NCBI GenBank assembly: GCA_963575745.1
Contig: CAUYUJ010019256.1
Location: 119,558 to 183,557, forward strand
DNA length: 64,000 nucleotides
Reading direction: 5' to 3'
From: Prorocentrum cordatum
Lineage: Eukaryota; Sar; Dinophyceae; Prorocentrales; Prorocentraceae
The notes beneath the pieces are model-generated. The model was not told where the DNA came from and did not search any database. It worked only from the letters and a program-made list of their open reading frames with translations. Made by a program: the position numbers and the translations under genes. The first letter of the stretch is position 1. Every line of letters begins with the position of its first letter. Shown here piece by piece: positions 43,088-54,840 of this stretch.

Positions 43088-43594
43088 CTGACGCTCCTCC
43101 TCCTCCTCCTCCTCCTCCTCCTCCTCCTCCTCCTCTTCCCCCTCCTCCTTCTCCTCCTCCCCCTCATCCTCCTCCTCCTCTCTCCTCCCTCTTCCCTCAT
43201 CCTCGTCCTCCGCGCTCCTCCTCCTCTTCCTCCTCGTCCTCCTCAAACCTCTTCCCTTCTCATTTACCCCCTCCTCCTCTTCCTCCTCCTCCTCTTCCTT
43301 CTCCTCCTCGTCCTCCTCCTCCTCCTCTATCCTCCTCCTCCTCACTCTCCTCCTCCTCCTCCTTCTCCTCCTCCTCATCCTCCTCCTCCTCCTCCTCCTC
43401 CTCCTCTTCCTCTCCTCCTCATCCTCCTCCTCTTCCTCCTCCTCCTTCTCCTCCCTCCTCTTCCTCCTCCTCCTCCTCCTCTCTTCCTTCCTCCTCCCTC
43501 CTCCTCCTCCCTCCTCCTCCCTCCTCTCTCCTCCTCGTCCTCCGCGTTCCTCCTCCTCTCCTCCTCATCCCCATCCTCCTCCTCCTCCTCCTCC

Positions 43595-43607
<13 letters not shown>
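43088..43607. repeat. CCT microsatellite, ~520 bp
   Basis: Long imperfect CCT/CTT tract downstream of the LINE. Confidence 0.95.
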
Positions 43608-43625
<18 letters not shown>

Positions 43626-44100
43626 CATCCTCATCTTCATCCTCAGCCTCATCCTCCGCCATTTCCCCATGACTTATCCCTTTCCTCCTTATCATCATCA
43701 TCAGGAGCAGCAGCGCCACCACCGGCAGCATCAACATCAGCAGTGTCAGCATCAATCATCAGCAGCAGTAGTATCATCTTCGACATCAGCAGCAGCGCCA
43801 TCACCATCGTCATGAGCATCATCTTCATCACCGTCAGCAGCATCAGCATCATTCCCTCCATATCACACGTAATCAGCAGCATCAGCATAATCTAAAGTAT
43901 CAGCAGCATCATCATCCGCATCACCAGTATCATCATCCTACCAGCATCATCCCCAACATCATCACCAGCGACAGCACCATTAGCAGCAGCATTAACATCA
44001 TCATCAACAACAGCAGCATCAGCATCAGCATCCGCATCGTCAGCAGCAGCACAATCATCCTCGTCCTCGTCGTCATCCTCATCCTCATCATCCTTCTCCA
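43597..44100. repeat. CAT/CAG trinucleotide compound repeat
   Basis: ATC runs grade into mixed CATCAGCAG, with long CAT and CAGCAG stretches. Gives Met/Leu-, Asp/Ala- or Ser/Ile-rich frames. Confidence 0.9.
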
Positions 44101-44685
44101 CCTCGTCTTTCCCTCTCCTTTGCCCTCCTCCTCCTGCCTTTTTCCCCCGCCCCCTCCTCGCCCACCTCCTCCTCGCCGTTTCTTATGTTTGTTAGTTTCC
44201 CATCATCCTCCTCTTCCTGCTCATCAACCTCCTCCTCCTTTTCTTCCTCCCCCTTTCCGGCGTGAGCCCATGTTTTCGGTGTGGGTCCCCCCGCGGCTGC
44301 TGCGATGTCGGTGCGGGGGCTGGTTGGTGGCGAAAGTGACAGCGGATGAAATAGACCTCGAGGGCCACCCAGCCTTGCCCCGTCTGTTCTTCTTGGTTTT
44401 CCCAGTGCGGTTGGTGGCGCAAGTGGCAGAGGATGAAACAGACCTCGAGCGCCACCCAGTCTGCTTGACCAGGCAGGCTCTCCCAGAATGCACGGTCGCA
44501 TACCCAGATACATTAATACTGGTGGTATCCCTACGTTACGTTGATTGTTACATAGGACCTGTCCCCATTCGTCGACACAGCGCTGCAAGTATTGCGCGCA
44601 CGCCGTTCAACTTCGCACTGACATTCAGTCGTGGCCTTGCCCAATCAGCTTTCTCAGCGTCGGCCTGCTAGTCGGAATTCTGCTG
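44101..44685. other. Unassigned sequence
   Basis: CTCC-rich to 44260. There is a ~75-bp duplication around GATGAAATAGACCTCGAG (44347) and GATGAAACAGACCTCGAG (44432). No gene. Confidence 0.5.
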
Positions 44686-46130
44686 GTGGGCGGGTGTTTG
44701 GTGGCTCTGCTGGTCGGTGGGGTTGCTGGGCGGTGGGTGGTCGGTAGGTCTGCTTATGGATCGGTCAGCTGGTCGGTGCCCTGTGGGCGGTGGCGTTGCT
44801 GGTCGGCAATGCGGTGGGTCAGCCGGTCGGCGGGTCTGGTTGTCGTGGTCCGTCGTGGTCGATTGCGCCCGTTTGCCTGCGCTGTAATACTGGTCATAGA
44901 TGCGATTGGTGCGGTCGCCGTGGCCCTGTTGGCGGGTGGGCGAGTCGGTGGGTCATCTGCGCGGTGGGTCTGCTTGTCGTGGTGGGTCGCGGCTGGTCGT
45001 GCCATTCGAAGCTGGGCGTCGCTGTCGTCGTGGCGCCTGTCCTGAAAGGTGTCGCCGCTGCTGTCGGTCGCTTCCGTGTTTGTTGTGGTCAGTTGGCTTG
45101 GTTTTTGTTGCGTGCAGTTGTGATTGATTTCGTAGTTGCTACGCCGCTGTGGTGGGGTTGGTTTGCTGTGCTGCCGTATGCTGGAGTCGAAGTGCTGCGC
45201 GGTGCCTTGTGTGATGCTGACGTTGTTCTGCTGCGTTGGTGTCGGTCTGCTGGTGGTCTTCGAGGTGGCGTCAATCTGGGTGCCTGCGCTGTGCTGGTGG
45301 TCGTGGGTGTGTTTGTTACGGTAGATGTTGCCCTGCTGGTGAGTGGGTGGTCGTTGGCTCTGTTGGTCGGTGGGTCTGCTTGTGGGTGGGTGGTCGGTAG
45401 CGCTTCTTGCCAGTAGATCTGCTGGTCGGTGGGTGGGCAGAGTCGCTGCTGGTCGGTGGGTCTGCTGATCGGGGCTTGTCGTGGTTGGTCGTGCCAGTGG
45501 TGGCCAGGCGTCGCGGTCGTCGTGGTTTCCATGGTGTTCGTCCTGGAAGTCGTCGCCGCTGCTGCTCGTTGCCGGGGTCGCTGCTGCGCCTGGCTGTCGT
45601 AGATGCCATGGTTCTTTGCTGGATTCGGTCTGCTGCGATGATTTTTGCTGCATTCGGATTGCTGTGCGGTGCCCTGCATAGTGTCCGTCCCGGTGTGTGG
45701 CTCTACTATTTTGCTCTTGTGGTTGTACAAGTTGGTGCCTTCCACCACTCCCCCTCTTTCGTCGATTGGAATCCACCCAATGCGCAAAATGAACATAGGT
45801 TTGTTGATTGTCATCCCTCGAAAGCGTTCCTGACACGTCGTCGCGCAGAGGACCAGGTTCTTGGAGGACAGGTGGTGCTGATGGAAGCGACGGAGATGGT
45901 GCATGACAATGGGTTTGCTGGCAGGCGGGTCTGCTTGTCGGTTGGTGATCAGTGGGTCTGCTGAACGGTGGGTCTGCTGGCCAGAGCCTCGGGGAGGTGG
46001 TTGTGGTGGTCGGTGGGTCGGTGGGTCCGCTGGTCAGCAGGTCTGCTTGTCGTTGCTGGACGTGGCTGGACGTGGCTGGTCCGTGGCCGTCGTCGGTGTC
46101 TAGTTGCCGTCGGTGTCCGTCGTCGGCGGC
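44686..46130. repeat. GGTCGGTGGGTCTGCT minisatellite with ~500-bp duplication
   Basis: Irregular GTCGGTGGGTCTGCTGGTCG repeats. A larger block with TCTGCTTGTCGTGG, GTCGTGCCA, GGCGTCG and GTCGCCGCTGCTG occurs near 44965-45075 and again near 45465-45565. All long frames (Val/Leu/Gly or Thr/Gln/His-rich) derive from the repeat. Confidence 0.8.
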
Positions 46131-48480
46131 TGGTTGTCGCTGGTGGCGGTTGTCATTGGGTGCGGTACCTTGCGTGGCCGTAGTAGCTTGCTTGTCATTG
46201 TGGCCGGCATGGCTTGTTATCGTGGTGGCCGTTGGGATGGGAAGGGAGGGATACGCGGCCTCGGGGAAGGGCTGCAGGGAAGGGAAAGGTGGTCGTGGGG
46301 AAAGGCGTCAGGGAGGGGATCGTCAGGGTGGTCGTGGTGTGCTGGCCCGTGAGAGTCGTTGTCGTGCTTGTCGTGGCTGTCGTTGTGGCCGCTGCGGTGC
46401 GCCTGCTCGTAAAAGTGGTTGTCGTAGCTGTCGTAGCTGTGGTGGGAGCCGCCGTGGCATGCGTGCTGTGATGGGTCTCTGTCGTAGCTGTCGTGGTGGC
46501 TGCCGTGATGTGCTTGCTTGTCGTGAATGCCGTTGTGGCTGTCGTGGCTGTGGTGGTGGCCGTTGTGGTGTGCGTGCACCTGAGCGTCGTTGCCGTGGTG
46601 GCCACTGTGGTGTGCTTGCTCGTCGGGGTCGCTGTCGCGGCTGTCGTGAATGTCATGATTGGCGCCGTGGTGCGCGTGCTCATGAGAGTCGTTGTAGTGG
46701 CATTGGTAGCCGTCGTTGTAACCCTGCCGTGGTGCGCTTGCTTGTCGTGGGTGCCGCTGTGGCTGCCGTGGGCGACGTGGCTGTAGTAGCGGTGGTCATC
46801 GCGTTTACGCTGGAAAGAAGTCGTCATGATCGTTGTGGCATGTGTGATGGTCCTCGTGGCGTGTTAGGCTCGATGTCTGCCATCTACGTAAGACGTCGTG
46901 TATCCATATATATATATATATATCTGGATTCACACATATACATATAGATATATGTATACACTACGCTGCAGTGGGTGCGTTCGAAATTGGGACATGGCCC
47001 AATAGTTAGGCAGAACCGCAAGCTTTTGGCTAGGTAAGTGCTTGAATTAGATCGTATGGGGAGCCGTCGTGGTTGTCGTAGTGGCCGCCGTGAAGTGTTT
47101 GCTCGTGCGAGTCGTTATCGTAGCTGTCGCGGCTGTATCGTGGTGGTTGTTGTGGCGGGCTTGCTCGTAGACGTCGTTGTAGTGTCTATCGTGGTTGTCG
47201 TGGTGGCCGTCGTGGTGCGCTTGAGTGTGAGAGTCGATGTCGTGGCTGTGGTGGCTGGTCGTGGAGGCCGCCGTGGTGCGCGTGCTTGTCGTGAACGCCG
47301 CTGTGGTGGTTGTAGCGGTTGTCGTGAAGGCCGCCGTGTTCGTGAGGGTCGTTGTCGTGGTTGTCGTGGTGGCCGCCGTCGTGTTCTTGTTTATCGTGGT
47401 CGGTTTAGTCGTTGTCGCAGTTGTCGTCGTGACCGTCGTGGTGTGCTCACACGTGAGTGTCGCTGCCGTGGCTTTCGTGGCCGTCGTGGGGGCCGTTGGA
47501 TTGTGCGTGCTCGTGGTGATCACTGTTGTGGCTGTCGTGGTTGTCGCAGTGGCCGCTGTTGTGTGCTTTCTCGTCGTGGGCGTCTTGGTGGCAGTTGTGG
47601 CTGTCGTGGTGGTCGTCGTATGCTTGCGCGTGAGATTCGTTGTCGTAGCTGCCGTGGCTGATGCGAAGGCCGACGTAGCGCGCGTGCTCCTGCGAGTCGC
47701 TGTCGTGGTCGACGAGGCTGTCGCGGTGAATGTCGCGACGTGAGCGTTCATAGGGTCGCTGTGGTGGCTGTCGTGGTTGTTATGGTGGCCGCCGCCGTTG
47801 TGTGCTTGCTTGTCGTGGGTGCCCGTGTGGCTGTCGCGGCTGCCGTGGTGGCGTGGTGGTGCGCTTGCTCGTGGGTGTCGCTGCCGTGGCTTTCGTGAAG
47901 GCCGCCGTGGTGCGTTTGTTCGTGCGAGGAGCTGACGTGGTCGTCGTGGCTGTCGCGGTGGCCGTCATGGCGTGCTCATTCGCGGGAGTCGCAATTGTGA
48001 TTGTCGTGGTTCTCGTAGTGGCCGCGGGTGTGTGCTTTTTGTTGAGGATGCCTTGGTGGTTATCGTGGCTGTCGTGGTGGCCACCGATTTGTGTTAGCTT
48101 GTCGTGGATGCCCTGGTGGCTGTAGTGGCTGTCGTGGTGGACGTCGTGGTGTGCTTGCTCTTGAGAGTCGCAGTCGTGGCTGTCGCGGCTGTCGTGAAGG
48201 CCGCCGTGGCATGCTTGCTCGTGCGAGTCGCTGTCGTGGTTGTCGTAGCTGTGGTGAGGGCCTCCGTGGTGTGCGCGCAGGTGAAATACGCTGTCGTCGC
48301 TGTCGTGGTTTGTCGTTGTGGCTACCGTTGTGCGGTTGATGTCCGTGCCTGTCGTGAAGGCCGCCGTGGTGCGGTTGCTTGTCTTTGTGGCCGCCGTGGT
48401 ATGGTTGCTCTTGACAGTCGTTGTCGTCGTTGCCGTGGCGGTCGTTGCTGTCGTTATCTCGCCGATTGTGGAGATTGTCG
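46131..48480. repeat. ~60-bp GTCGTGGTGGCC minisatellite, 2.3 kb
   Basis: Degenerate units of about 60 bp: TGTCGTGGTGGCCGCCGTGG, then TGTGCTTGCTCGTGAGAGTC, then GTTGTCGTGGC. Successive TGCTTGCT-type marks lie at 46613, 46673 and 46733. Interrupted by a less repetitive stretch with a TATATA run at 46860-47060. Frames give ~20-residue repeats on both strands. Confidence 0.88.
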
Positions 48481-49090
48481 TGGAGCTGGTGGAGTAGGGC
48501 GTTTTGGTCGTTGAGGATTTGCTGGAGTCGATCGTAGTGCTCGCTGTACAGCTGTTGCTGTCGGTCACTGTGCTCGCTGTGTTGCTGTTGTGCTGCTGGT
48601 CGCGGTCGGTGTTGTGGTTGTGGTTGCTGGCTGTTGTCGTGTGGTGGTTGGCTGTTGATGTTCGGCGTGTGTGTTGGTGGACGCAGTGGTTGCTACAGGC
48701 TTGGTGGCGAGAGGGGCCCAGAAAGTACGCAAGTTTCGTGCACCGGTTGTCACTGTGCTGCTTGTACGCCTGCAGGCCAGGCTCGAGTTGAGTAATGAGA
48801 TGCTTGGTGGCCAGGTGTAAACGCATAATGTGTGTACGCCGGTCGCTTGCCGACCTGGAACTGAACTTGGAGCTCCTGGAGTCGGTCGCCGTGCTCGCTC
48901 TGGTGCTGGTGGTATTGCTGAGGTTGGTGCTGGACGTCGTAGTGCTGGCAGTGCTGGTGGTGATAGCTTAAGTAGTGATGGAAGTGCTGGTGATGCTGGT
49001 TGTGCTGGTATTGCTGCTTACGCTGCTCGCACCATCTGTAGTGCTGGTCGTGCCATATATCGTATTGGTCGCACCCTCTATGATGATAGT
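48481..49090. repeat. GCTGGTGGTGCTG low-complexity continuation
   Basis: Irregular GTGCTGG/TTGCTG triplets, looser than the preceding array. Confidence 0.7.
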
Positions 49091-49389
49091 ACACTTATCG
49101 CTGTCCATGCCATCCAGTTTGATGGGACCGACCTTCCCATGTTATGCAGTCGCGGGGTCGCCCAAGACGATGGCGGTTCGAGGTCGGAATATGAAGAAGT
49201 TGTGCCCTCGGTTGGTCGTCACGACGATGTAGGAGATGTGAGAGGCAAGTTTGAAGAAGGGGTGAAGGGTGTAAGAGACATGCAAGGGGGATGAATGTGA
49301 GTACCTGCCGCAGGCGCTGCCCTGGCGAAAAGGCGCCGCGTTTCTCACAACCTCTCCCAGTGCCTCGAAAGGTCACGAGCTTCCTCATC
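49091..49389. other. Unassigned sequence
   Basis: No gene or repeat recognised. Confidence 0.5.
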
Positions 49390-49500
49390 CTCTTCCTTCT
49401 CGTCCTCCCTCTCCTCCTCCTCCTCCTTCTCCTCCTCCTCCTCTTCCTCCTCCTCCTCCTCGCCTCCTTCTCCTCTTCCTCTTCCTCCTCCTACGAGGAG
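49390..49500. repeat. CCT/CTT microsatellite
   Basis: CCT run with TTC interruptions. Others lie at 49693-49760 and 49805-49832. Confidence 0.9.
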
Positions 49501-50458
49501 GAAGGGAAGGAGGAGGGCGCCAGGAGCAATCCTGCACCCCATCCTTGCTGGGCCGACCCTTGGCCACGGATCGGTGCGCGTGCCTTCCTGGCTAAGCAAG
49601 GGGCGCGCGCACACCGATACTGGGCTCAGGACGGGCCCAGCCAGGATCGGTGTGGGTGTGTAGGTGGTGCCTTCCTGTCCTCCCTCGCCTTTCCATCCTC
49701 CTCCTCCTCCTCCTCCTCCTCCTCCTCCTCCTTCTCCCCCTCCTCCCCCTCCTCCTCTGCCACTCCCCTCTCGCCCTGCTCATATATGCTCATTGTCCCG
49801 CCCACCTCCTCCTCCTCCTCCTCCTCCTCCTCGCCCTCGGACGAGGTGGAGGTGGTGGCGGCGGTGGTGGTAGGCGAGCAGGACGGTGAGCGAGAGGAAA
49901 AGGATGAGGATGAGGATGTTGATGAGGATGGGGAAGGGGGAGGAGCAGCAGCAGCGGGAGCAGGAAGACCAGGGGGAGGCGGAGAAGGGGGAAAGAGGGG
50001 GGCGACAACGGCGAGGAAGGATTCGGCTCCGTAAGTGCGGCCCGCGCTGGGGCGAGAGCGCCACTGTGAACGACGGGGGGGCAAAGCGCCGATCCTGAAA
50101 TGAGGCCAACGCTGCAGCGGGAGCACCACCCGTGAAACACCCGCGATGCTCATGCAGCGGCACGGGATCCGATGCGCAAGAAGAGGCGCGCGGGGGAAAG
50201 CAGGGGCCCCGCTCGGACAAGAACGGGCGGGAGAGAGAAGAGAGCGAGACTCACATTGAGTACACTCGGGGCTCGGCAGAAGGAACCCTTTTCGTTTCGG
50301 AGGGGCTCAGTGTTCTTTAATAGGTGTGCACTTCGCCTTCTGTGTTTTTTTTCTTAGGTTTCCGATGGGACATCTAAGTCTAACACATGAATAAAGGGGC
50401 CTCGTTCCTTACTTAGGGTTCCTTAGGTCAACGCCCCGACTGTAGCCGTCGAGGGCGG
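49501..50458. other. Unassigned sequence
   Basis: Mixed GC-rich and purine-rich. A ~95-bp stretch around GATCGGTGYGCGTG, GGTGCCTTCCTG and GCCTTCCTGGCT is loosely repeated near 49570 and 49645. No gene. Confidence 0.45.
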
Positions 50459-50668
50459 GGGGGAGGAGGAGGAGGGCGGCGGCGGCGGAGGCGGGAGCGG
50501 CAGGAGCGGCGAGGGCGAGCGGCGAGGGCGACGGCGGCGGCAGCGAAGGCCAGCGGCGGGAGCGGCGAGCGGCAAGGGCGAGCGGCGGCGAGGGCGAGCG
50601 AAGAGGGCGGGCGGCGAGGGCGAGCGGCGAGGGCGGCGAGCGGCGAGGGCGGCGGCAGCGAAGGAGAG
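50459..50668. repeat. GAGGGCGAGCGGC minisatellite
   Basis: Units of about 12-15 bp, GAGCGGCGAGGGC, in tandem. A CA microsatellite follows at 50708-50726. Confidence 0.85.
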
Positions 50669-50909
50669 GATCAGGGGCAACGCTGGGAGCGAGCGACGCA
50701 CAAAATAACACACACACACACACACAGGGTCGTCTTCACGGACACTGGCACGCAAGCTGCCCGCGCGAGTTCGCGCGCGAGCGCCCTCGCTTCTCCATGA
50801 TGGCGGCCCGCGCAGGTCCGCGCGCAGGGCCGCTGTGGCATCCCAGGGCTCGTGCCTTTTCGTCGCCCGGGCTGGGATAGGCGCAGGCGGGCCGGGCGAA
50901 AGGGTAGGA

Positions 50910-51090
50910 TACAGTGGAGGCCCATGCCAAGAGACACCCTGCTTGCCTCCAGGGTGCCCTGGGTTTTTTGGGTTTCGATGGCTTTGCGATGGGAAGCGTG
51001 ACGCTCCCACACCAAAAGGCAATGGACGTCCCGGGGTCTCAGGGCTGGGCTTCTTGTGGAAGGTGTCCTGTGGACTGGCCTCCACTGTGA
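50910..51090. mobile_element. ACAGTGGAG-TIR short element, copy 2
   Basis: ACAGTGGAGGCCCATGCCAA at the left is mirrored by GTGGACTGGCCTCCACTGTG at the right. The interior is highly similar to 28161-28340. Confidence 0.8.
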
Positions 51091-51286
51091 GAAGGGAGGG
51101 GACGAAACTCGTCGGACGAAGTGTGCTGCGTGCAGCTGGTTCCCGCCTCGCCGCTGGGCCCATTCTTCGACGCAATGGCGCCTGCCGGCGCCAGGGGGCA
51201 CCCGCAAAGCTGATTCTCTACCCTGCCCTGTGCTGTCCCACCCTTCCGCCCCCCCCCCCCCCTGACTCAGAGGGGAGGGGCCTCCT

Positions 51287-51417
51287 CCTCCTCGTCCACC
51301 TCCGCCTCCTCCGCCTCCTCCTCCTCCTCCGCGTCCTCCGCCTCCTCCGCCTCCTCCTCCCATTCCTCCTCCTCCTCCTCCTCCTCCTCCTCCTCCTCCT
51401 CCTCCTCCTCCTCCTCG
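51287..51417. repeat. CCT microsatellite
   Basis: CCT/CCG run ending in about 20 pure CCT units. Confidence 0.95.
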
Positions 51418-51689
51418 ACCTCCCATCGCCCACCGATCGGTGAGGGGTGCCTGGCCCCCCTGCCCGCCGCAGGCGCCCCGCGGCGCGATGGGCGACGACT
51501 GGCAGGGCGGCGGCGGCGGCCTCGACGGCGGCGGCTTCGGCGACGGCCCCGGCTTCGACGGCGGAGGCCCCGCGGGCAGAGAGCCCAAAAATAGCCCCAA
51601 AAATACCAAAAACAATGAAAAACATAGCAACAAAAATTTGCAAAAACATAGTCAACAAAATAACCACAAATAGCCAAAAACAGCCCCCC
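51418..51689. other. Unassigned, with A-rich segment
   Basis: GGC-rich, then AAAATA-rich from 51588. The A-rich part may be decayed left flank of the next MITE. Confidence 0.45.
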
Positions 51690-51833
51690 CTAACAAAGCC
51701 ACAGAAGAAATATTCAAAAATAGCAACAACAAAAAATGCGGGGACGACTTTTTGTTGACCATCTTTGGCTATGTTTGGGCCATGTCTTGTCTGTCGTCCA
51801 AAACCCGCCCGTGGGAGGACACGCCCGACCGAA
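51690..51833. mobile_element. TTAA-type MITE, copy E (left end lost)
   Basis: Contains ATTCAAAAATAG, GGGGACGACTTTT and a right arm GGGAGGACACGCCCGACC like copy B. The left arm and TTAA are no longer recognisable. Confidence 0.65.
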
Positions 51834-52292
51834 AGCTTTGGGCGCCGCGCCCCCCGCGGTGCTTCCCCTTTGGGTCCGCCCCTCTGCTCCTGCTCGATGC
51901 TCTTCCTCGCTCTTCCCGCTACTTCGGCGAGCGTCGGCCGGACGCCTTCCTGCGCCGTCGTGGCCCGGCCTTCTCTTCCCCCAGTGCCCTCCACCCCTCC
52001 CCCATCCTGCTCCCCTTCCCCATCCACCCACCATCGCCCCATCCTCCCACCCGCCCCCGCCCTCCCTCCGCCCCTTCGGCCCCATCCCGCCTCCCCCTAT
52101 CACGCCCCTCCGCCCCTGGCCGCCCGCGAACGAGCGTGCCGCCGGCGGCACCGAAGAGGCGACTTCGGCGGCGCCAGCGGCTTCGGCGCCGACGGCGGCT
52201 TCGGCGCCGACGACGGCTTCAGCGGCGGGGGGTTCGCCGAAGAAGGCGGGCTCGCGGCGTCGGCCGGCGGCGCCCTGTGGGGCCGCCCGAGG
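51834..52292. other. C-rich unassigned sequence
   Basis: CCCCATCC-rich, then GGCGGCTTCGGCGCCGACG triplets. No gene. Confidence 0.5.
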
Positions 52293-52430
52293 GAGGAGGA
52301 GGAAGAGGAGGGGGCGGAGGAGGAGGAGAAGGAGGAGGGGGAGGAGGAGGAGGAGGAGAAGGAAGAGGTGGAGGAAGAGGTGGAGGAGGAAGAGGAGGAG
52401 GCGAAGGAGGAGGAGGAGGAAGATAAGGAA
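52293..52430. repeat. GAG microsatellite
   Basis: GAG/GGA run with AAG interruptions. Confidence 0.9.
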
Positions 52431-52675
<245 letters not shown>

Positions 52676-53700
52676 ACGACGACGACGAAGACAACGACGA
52701 CGGCGGCGACGACGACGACGGCGGCGGCGGCGGCGACGGCGACGACCAGGAGGACAACGACCAAGATGACGACGAGGGGAAACAAGGGGAAGAAGAGAGG
52801 AAAGCGCGGGGAGGGGAGGCGAACGAGGTAATAGGAGGACAGGGATCGGAAAAGGGAAGAACGAGCGGGAGGAAGGAGAGGAGGAGGTCAATGGAGGCAG
52901 ACGAGGAGGCGGAGCAGAGCGAGGGAGAAGACAGTGGGGATGAGGGAGCAGTAGGAGAGGAGGAGGGATGAACAGGCGCACGAGGGGGGCGGAGGAGGAG
53001 GACTACGGCGGCGAGGACGAGGACGAGGAGGAGAGGCAGGCCGAGGACGAGAAGAAGAAACAGGATAAGTAGTAGAAGGTGGAGGACGATGAGGACGGGG
53101 GGAGGAGGGAGGGAAGGGGGGAAAGGTGGATAACAAAACTAAGAAACAACTGAGCAGGATGAGGGTAATGATGAAAATGATGAGAAAGGGAAGAAGGGGA
53201 GGGCGATGTGAAGGAGGAAACGGAGATTGATGTTAGCAAGTACAGAAGAAGCTAGAGGAATCAGCATAAGTGAAGAGGAGGAAACGAGGATGATGATAAG
53301 AAGAAGGCGGAAGGAGAAGAAGGAAGAGGAAAAGAGAAGGAGAAGGAGGAGGAGGACAAGGATGAAGCGGAGCAGGGTTTTCCAGGAAGTTCTCGGCGAC
53401 CTGACCATCGGGCAGGGTATTTGCAGAGCTCCCGGTAGGCTCTCCAAAGTGTTAGCTGGGCCGGACGAGGAGGCCGAGGAGACGGACGAGGGTCTGGAGG
53501 AGAGGAGGAAGAGTAGAAGGAGAGGAAGGCGGAAAAGGAGGAGGGGGAGGAGCAGGAAAAGAGGATGGAGGGCAAGGAGGGAGGGAGATGAGGAAGAGGC
53601 GGAGGAGGAGGAGGAGGAGGAGGAGGAGGAGGAGGAGGAGGAGAGAGAGAAAGAGAGAGACAAAAAAATAAAAAGAGAAAGAGAAAGAAATAATGACATC
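52676..53700. repeat. Purine-rich low-complexity region
   Basis: GGA/GAA/GAGA-rich on the plus strand throughout, with a GGA run at 53597-53640. Lys/Glu/Arg or Ser/Leu/Pro frames on either strand lack domains. Confidence 0.75.
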
Positions 53701-54110
53701 AATCCATAAAGAGACAGACAGAGAGAGAGAGAGAGAGAACACACACACACACAAAAAAACAAGGTTCTCCGCCGAGTATCTGGAGGAGCAGGACGCGTAG
53801 GGTGTCGCCCGCCGCGGCCCGTCGGGACACTCGCGTGTCAGAGCGGCCTGCCGAAACGGGCTCGATCTCGGGTGGGTTCGGCGGTGCGCGGCTTCGGCGC
53901 CGCTTGCGGCACTCGCGAGCGGGGTGGCTTTCGAAGTTCGCAAATCGTGGGAGCCTTGCGCACTGTCTTTGTAGTCCGTATTCTGCGACGGCTAGTGCCT
54001 GCTAATCGGCGAGGTGGCGCCGCTTGAGCGTCGACTAGCGGTGCTGAGTCGGTGAAGCTTGCACGGCGTTGAATTAGCGGCGCTCACCGATTAGCGGCGC
54101 TGCATTTTGA
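53701..54110. other. GA and CA microsatellites then unassigned
   Basis: GA run about 53718-53738, CA about 53739-53752. TTAGCGGCGCT-like repeats at 54000-54105. No gene. Confidence 0.6.
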
Positions 54111-54840
54111 AGTCGACCCGCCCTGAATCCGTGAATCTGTTGTAAATTGCAAGTTTCAGAATCAGAAATGGTGAGGAAATATCAGGCGAAGCTCCAGGCC
54201 CGCCCTACCGACCCACCTCGGGGTGTGACATGGAGATGTTATTTGTCAGGAACAGGGATGAGGGAGGAACAGTGCAAACCCAAAACGCGTCAACGATATT
54301 GCAATACACCCTCTCTCCAAGTTCCCTCTTCATAAGCTCCTAGAAGGATCGATTTACATTGTGGCAAGAGCCTCGTTGCAAGACAACCGTTTGAAAATGG
54401 TCAACCACGCCGAAACACCATCCCTGGGTGTTCAACGCCGCGAACCAACGTTCTCATGGCAACCAGACGATCCTAAAACGTCCCAAAATACATGTTCTGC
54501 GACGTCAACACCGCGAATTCCCGGGCCGCCGCGACCTGACAACCGTACATCGCACCATTTTTGTTTTGGGACGTCAGCCACAAGAATCCCGTACCTTGCT
54601 GTAACCTGTTATGGCGAATATGCGTGGCGCTGGGGCGACTGCCACAGTTAAGAAATAAACCGCCCTCCATTCGTAAAACTTGTGCAAGTTTTTGAGACGA
54701 ATGCGCGCGGCGTTAAAGCAAGAGCCACATTCTGAAAACGACCGCCCTCCGTTCGTGAAACCTTACAGACTTTGAAGACGAATGCGCGCGGTGCTGAAGC
54801 GAGAGCCACAGTTTGAAACCTGCCCGCCCTCCATCCGTGA
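54111..54840 (+). repeat. Higher-order repeat, copy 1
   Basis: A core starting near 54157 (TCAGGCGAAGCTCCAGGCCC) of about 450 bp, followed by 83-bp units. At the microsatellite site it has only GGGAGGAA. Confidence 0.8.

Noticed and set aside
46131-48826. Long Thr/His-rich or Val-rich proteins
   Set aside because: Products of a 60-bp minisatellite that stays open in several frames.
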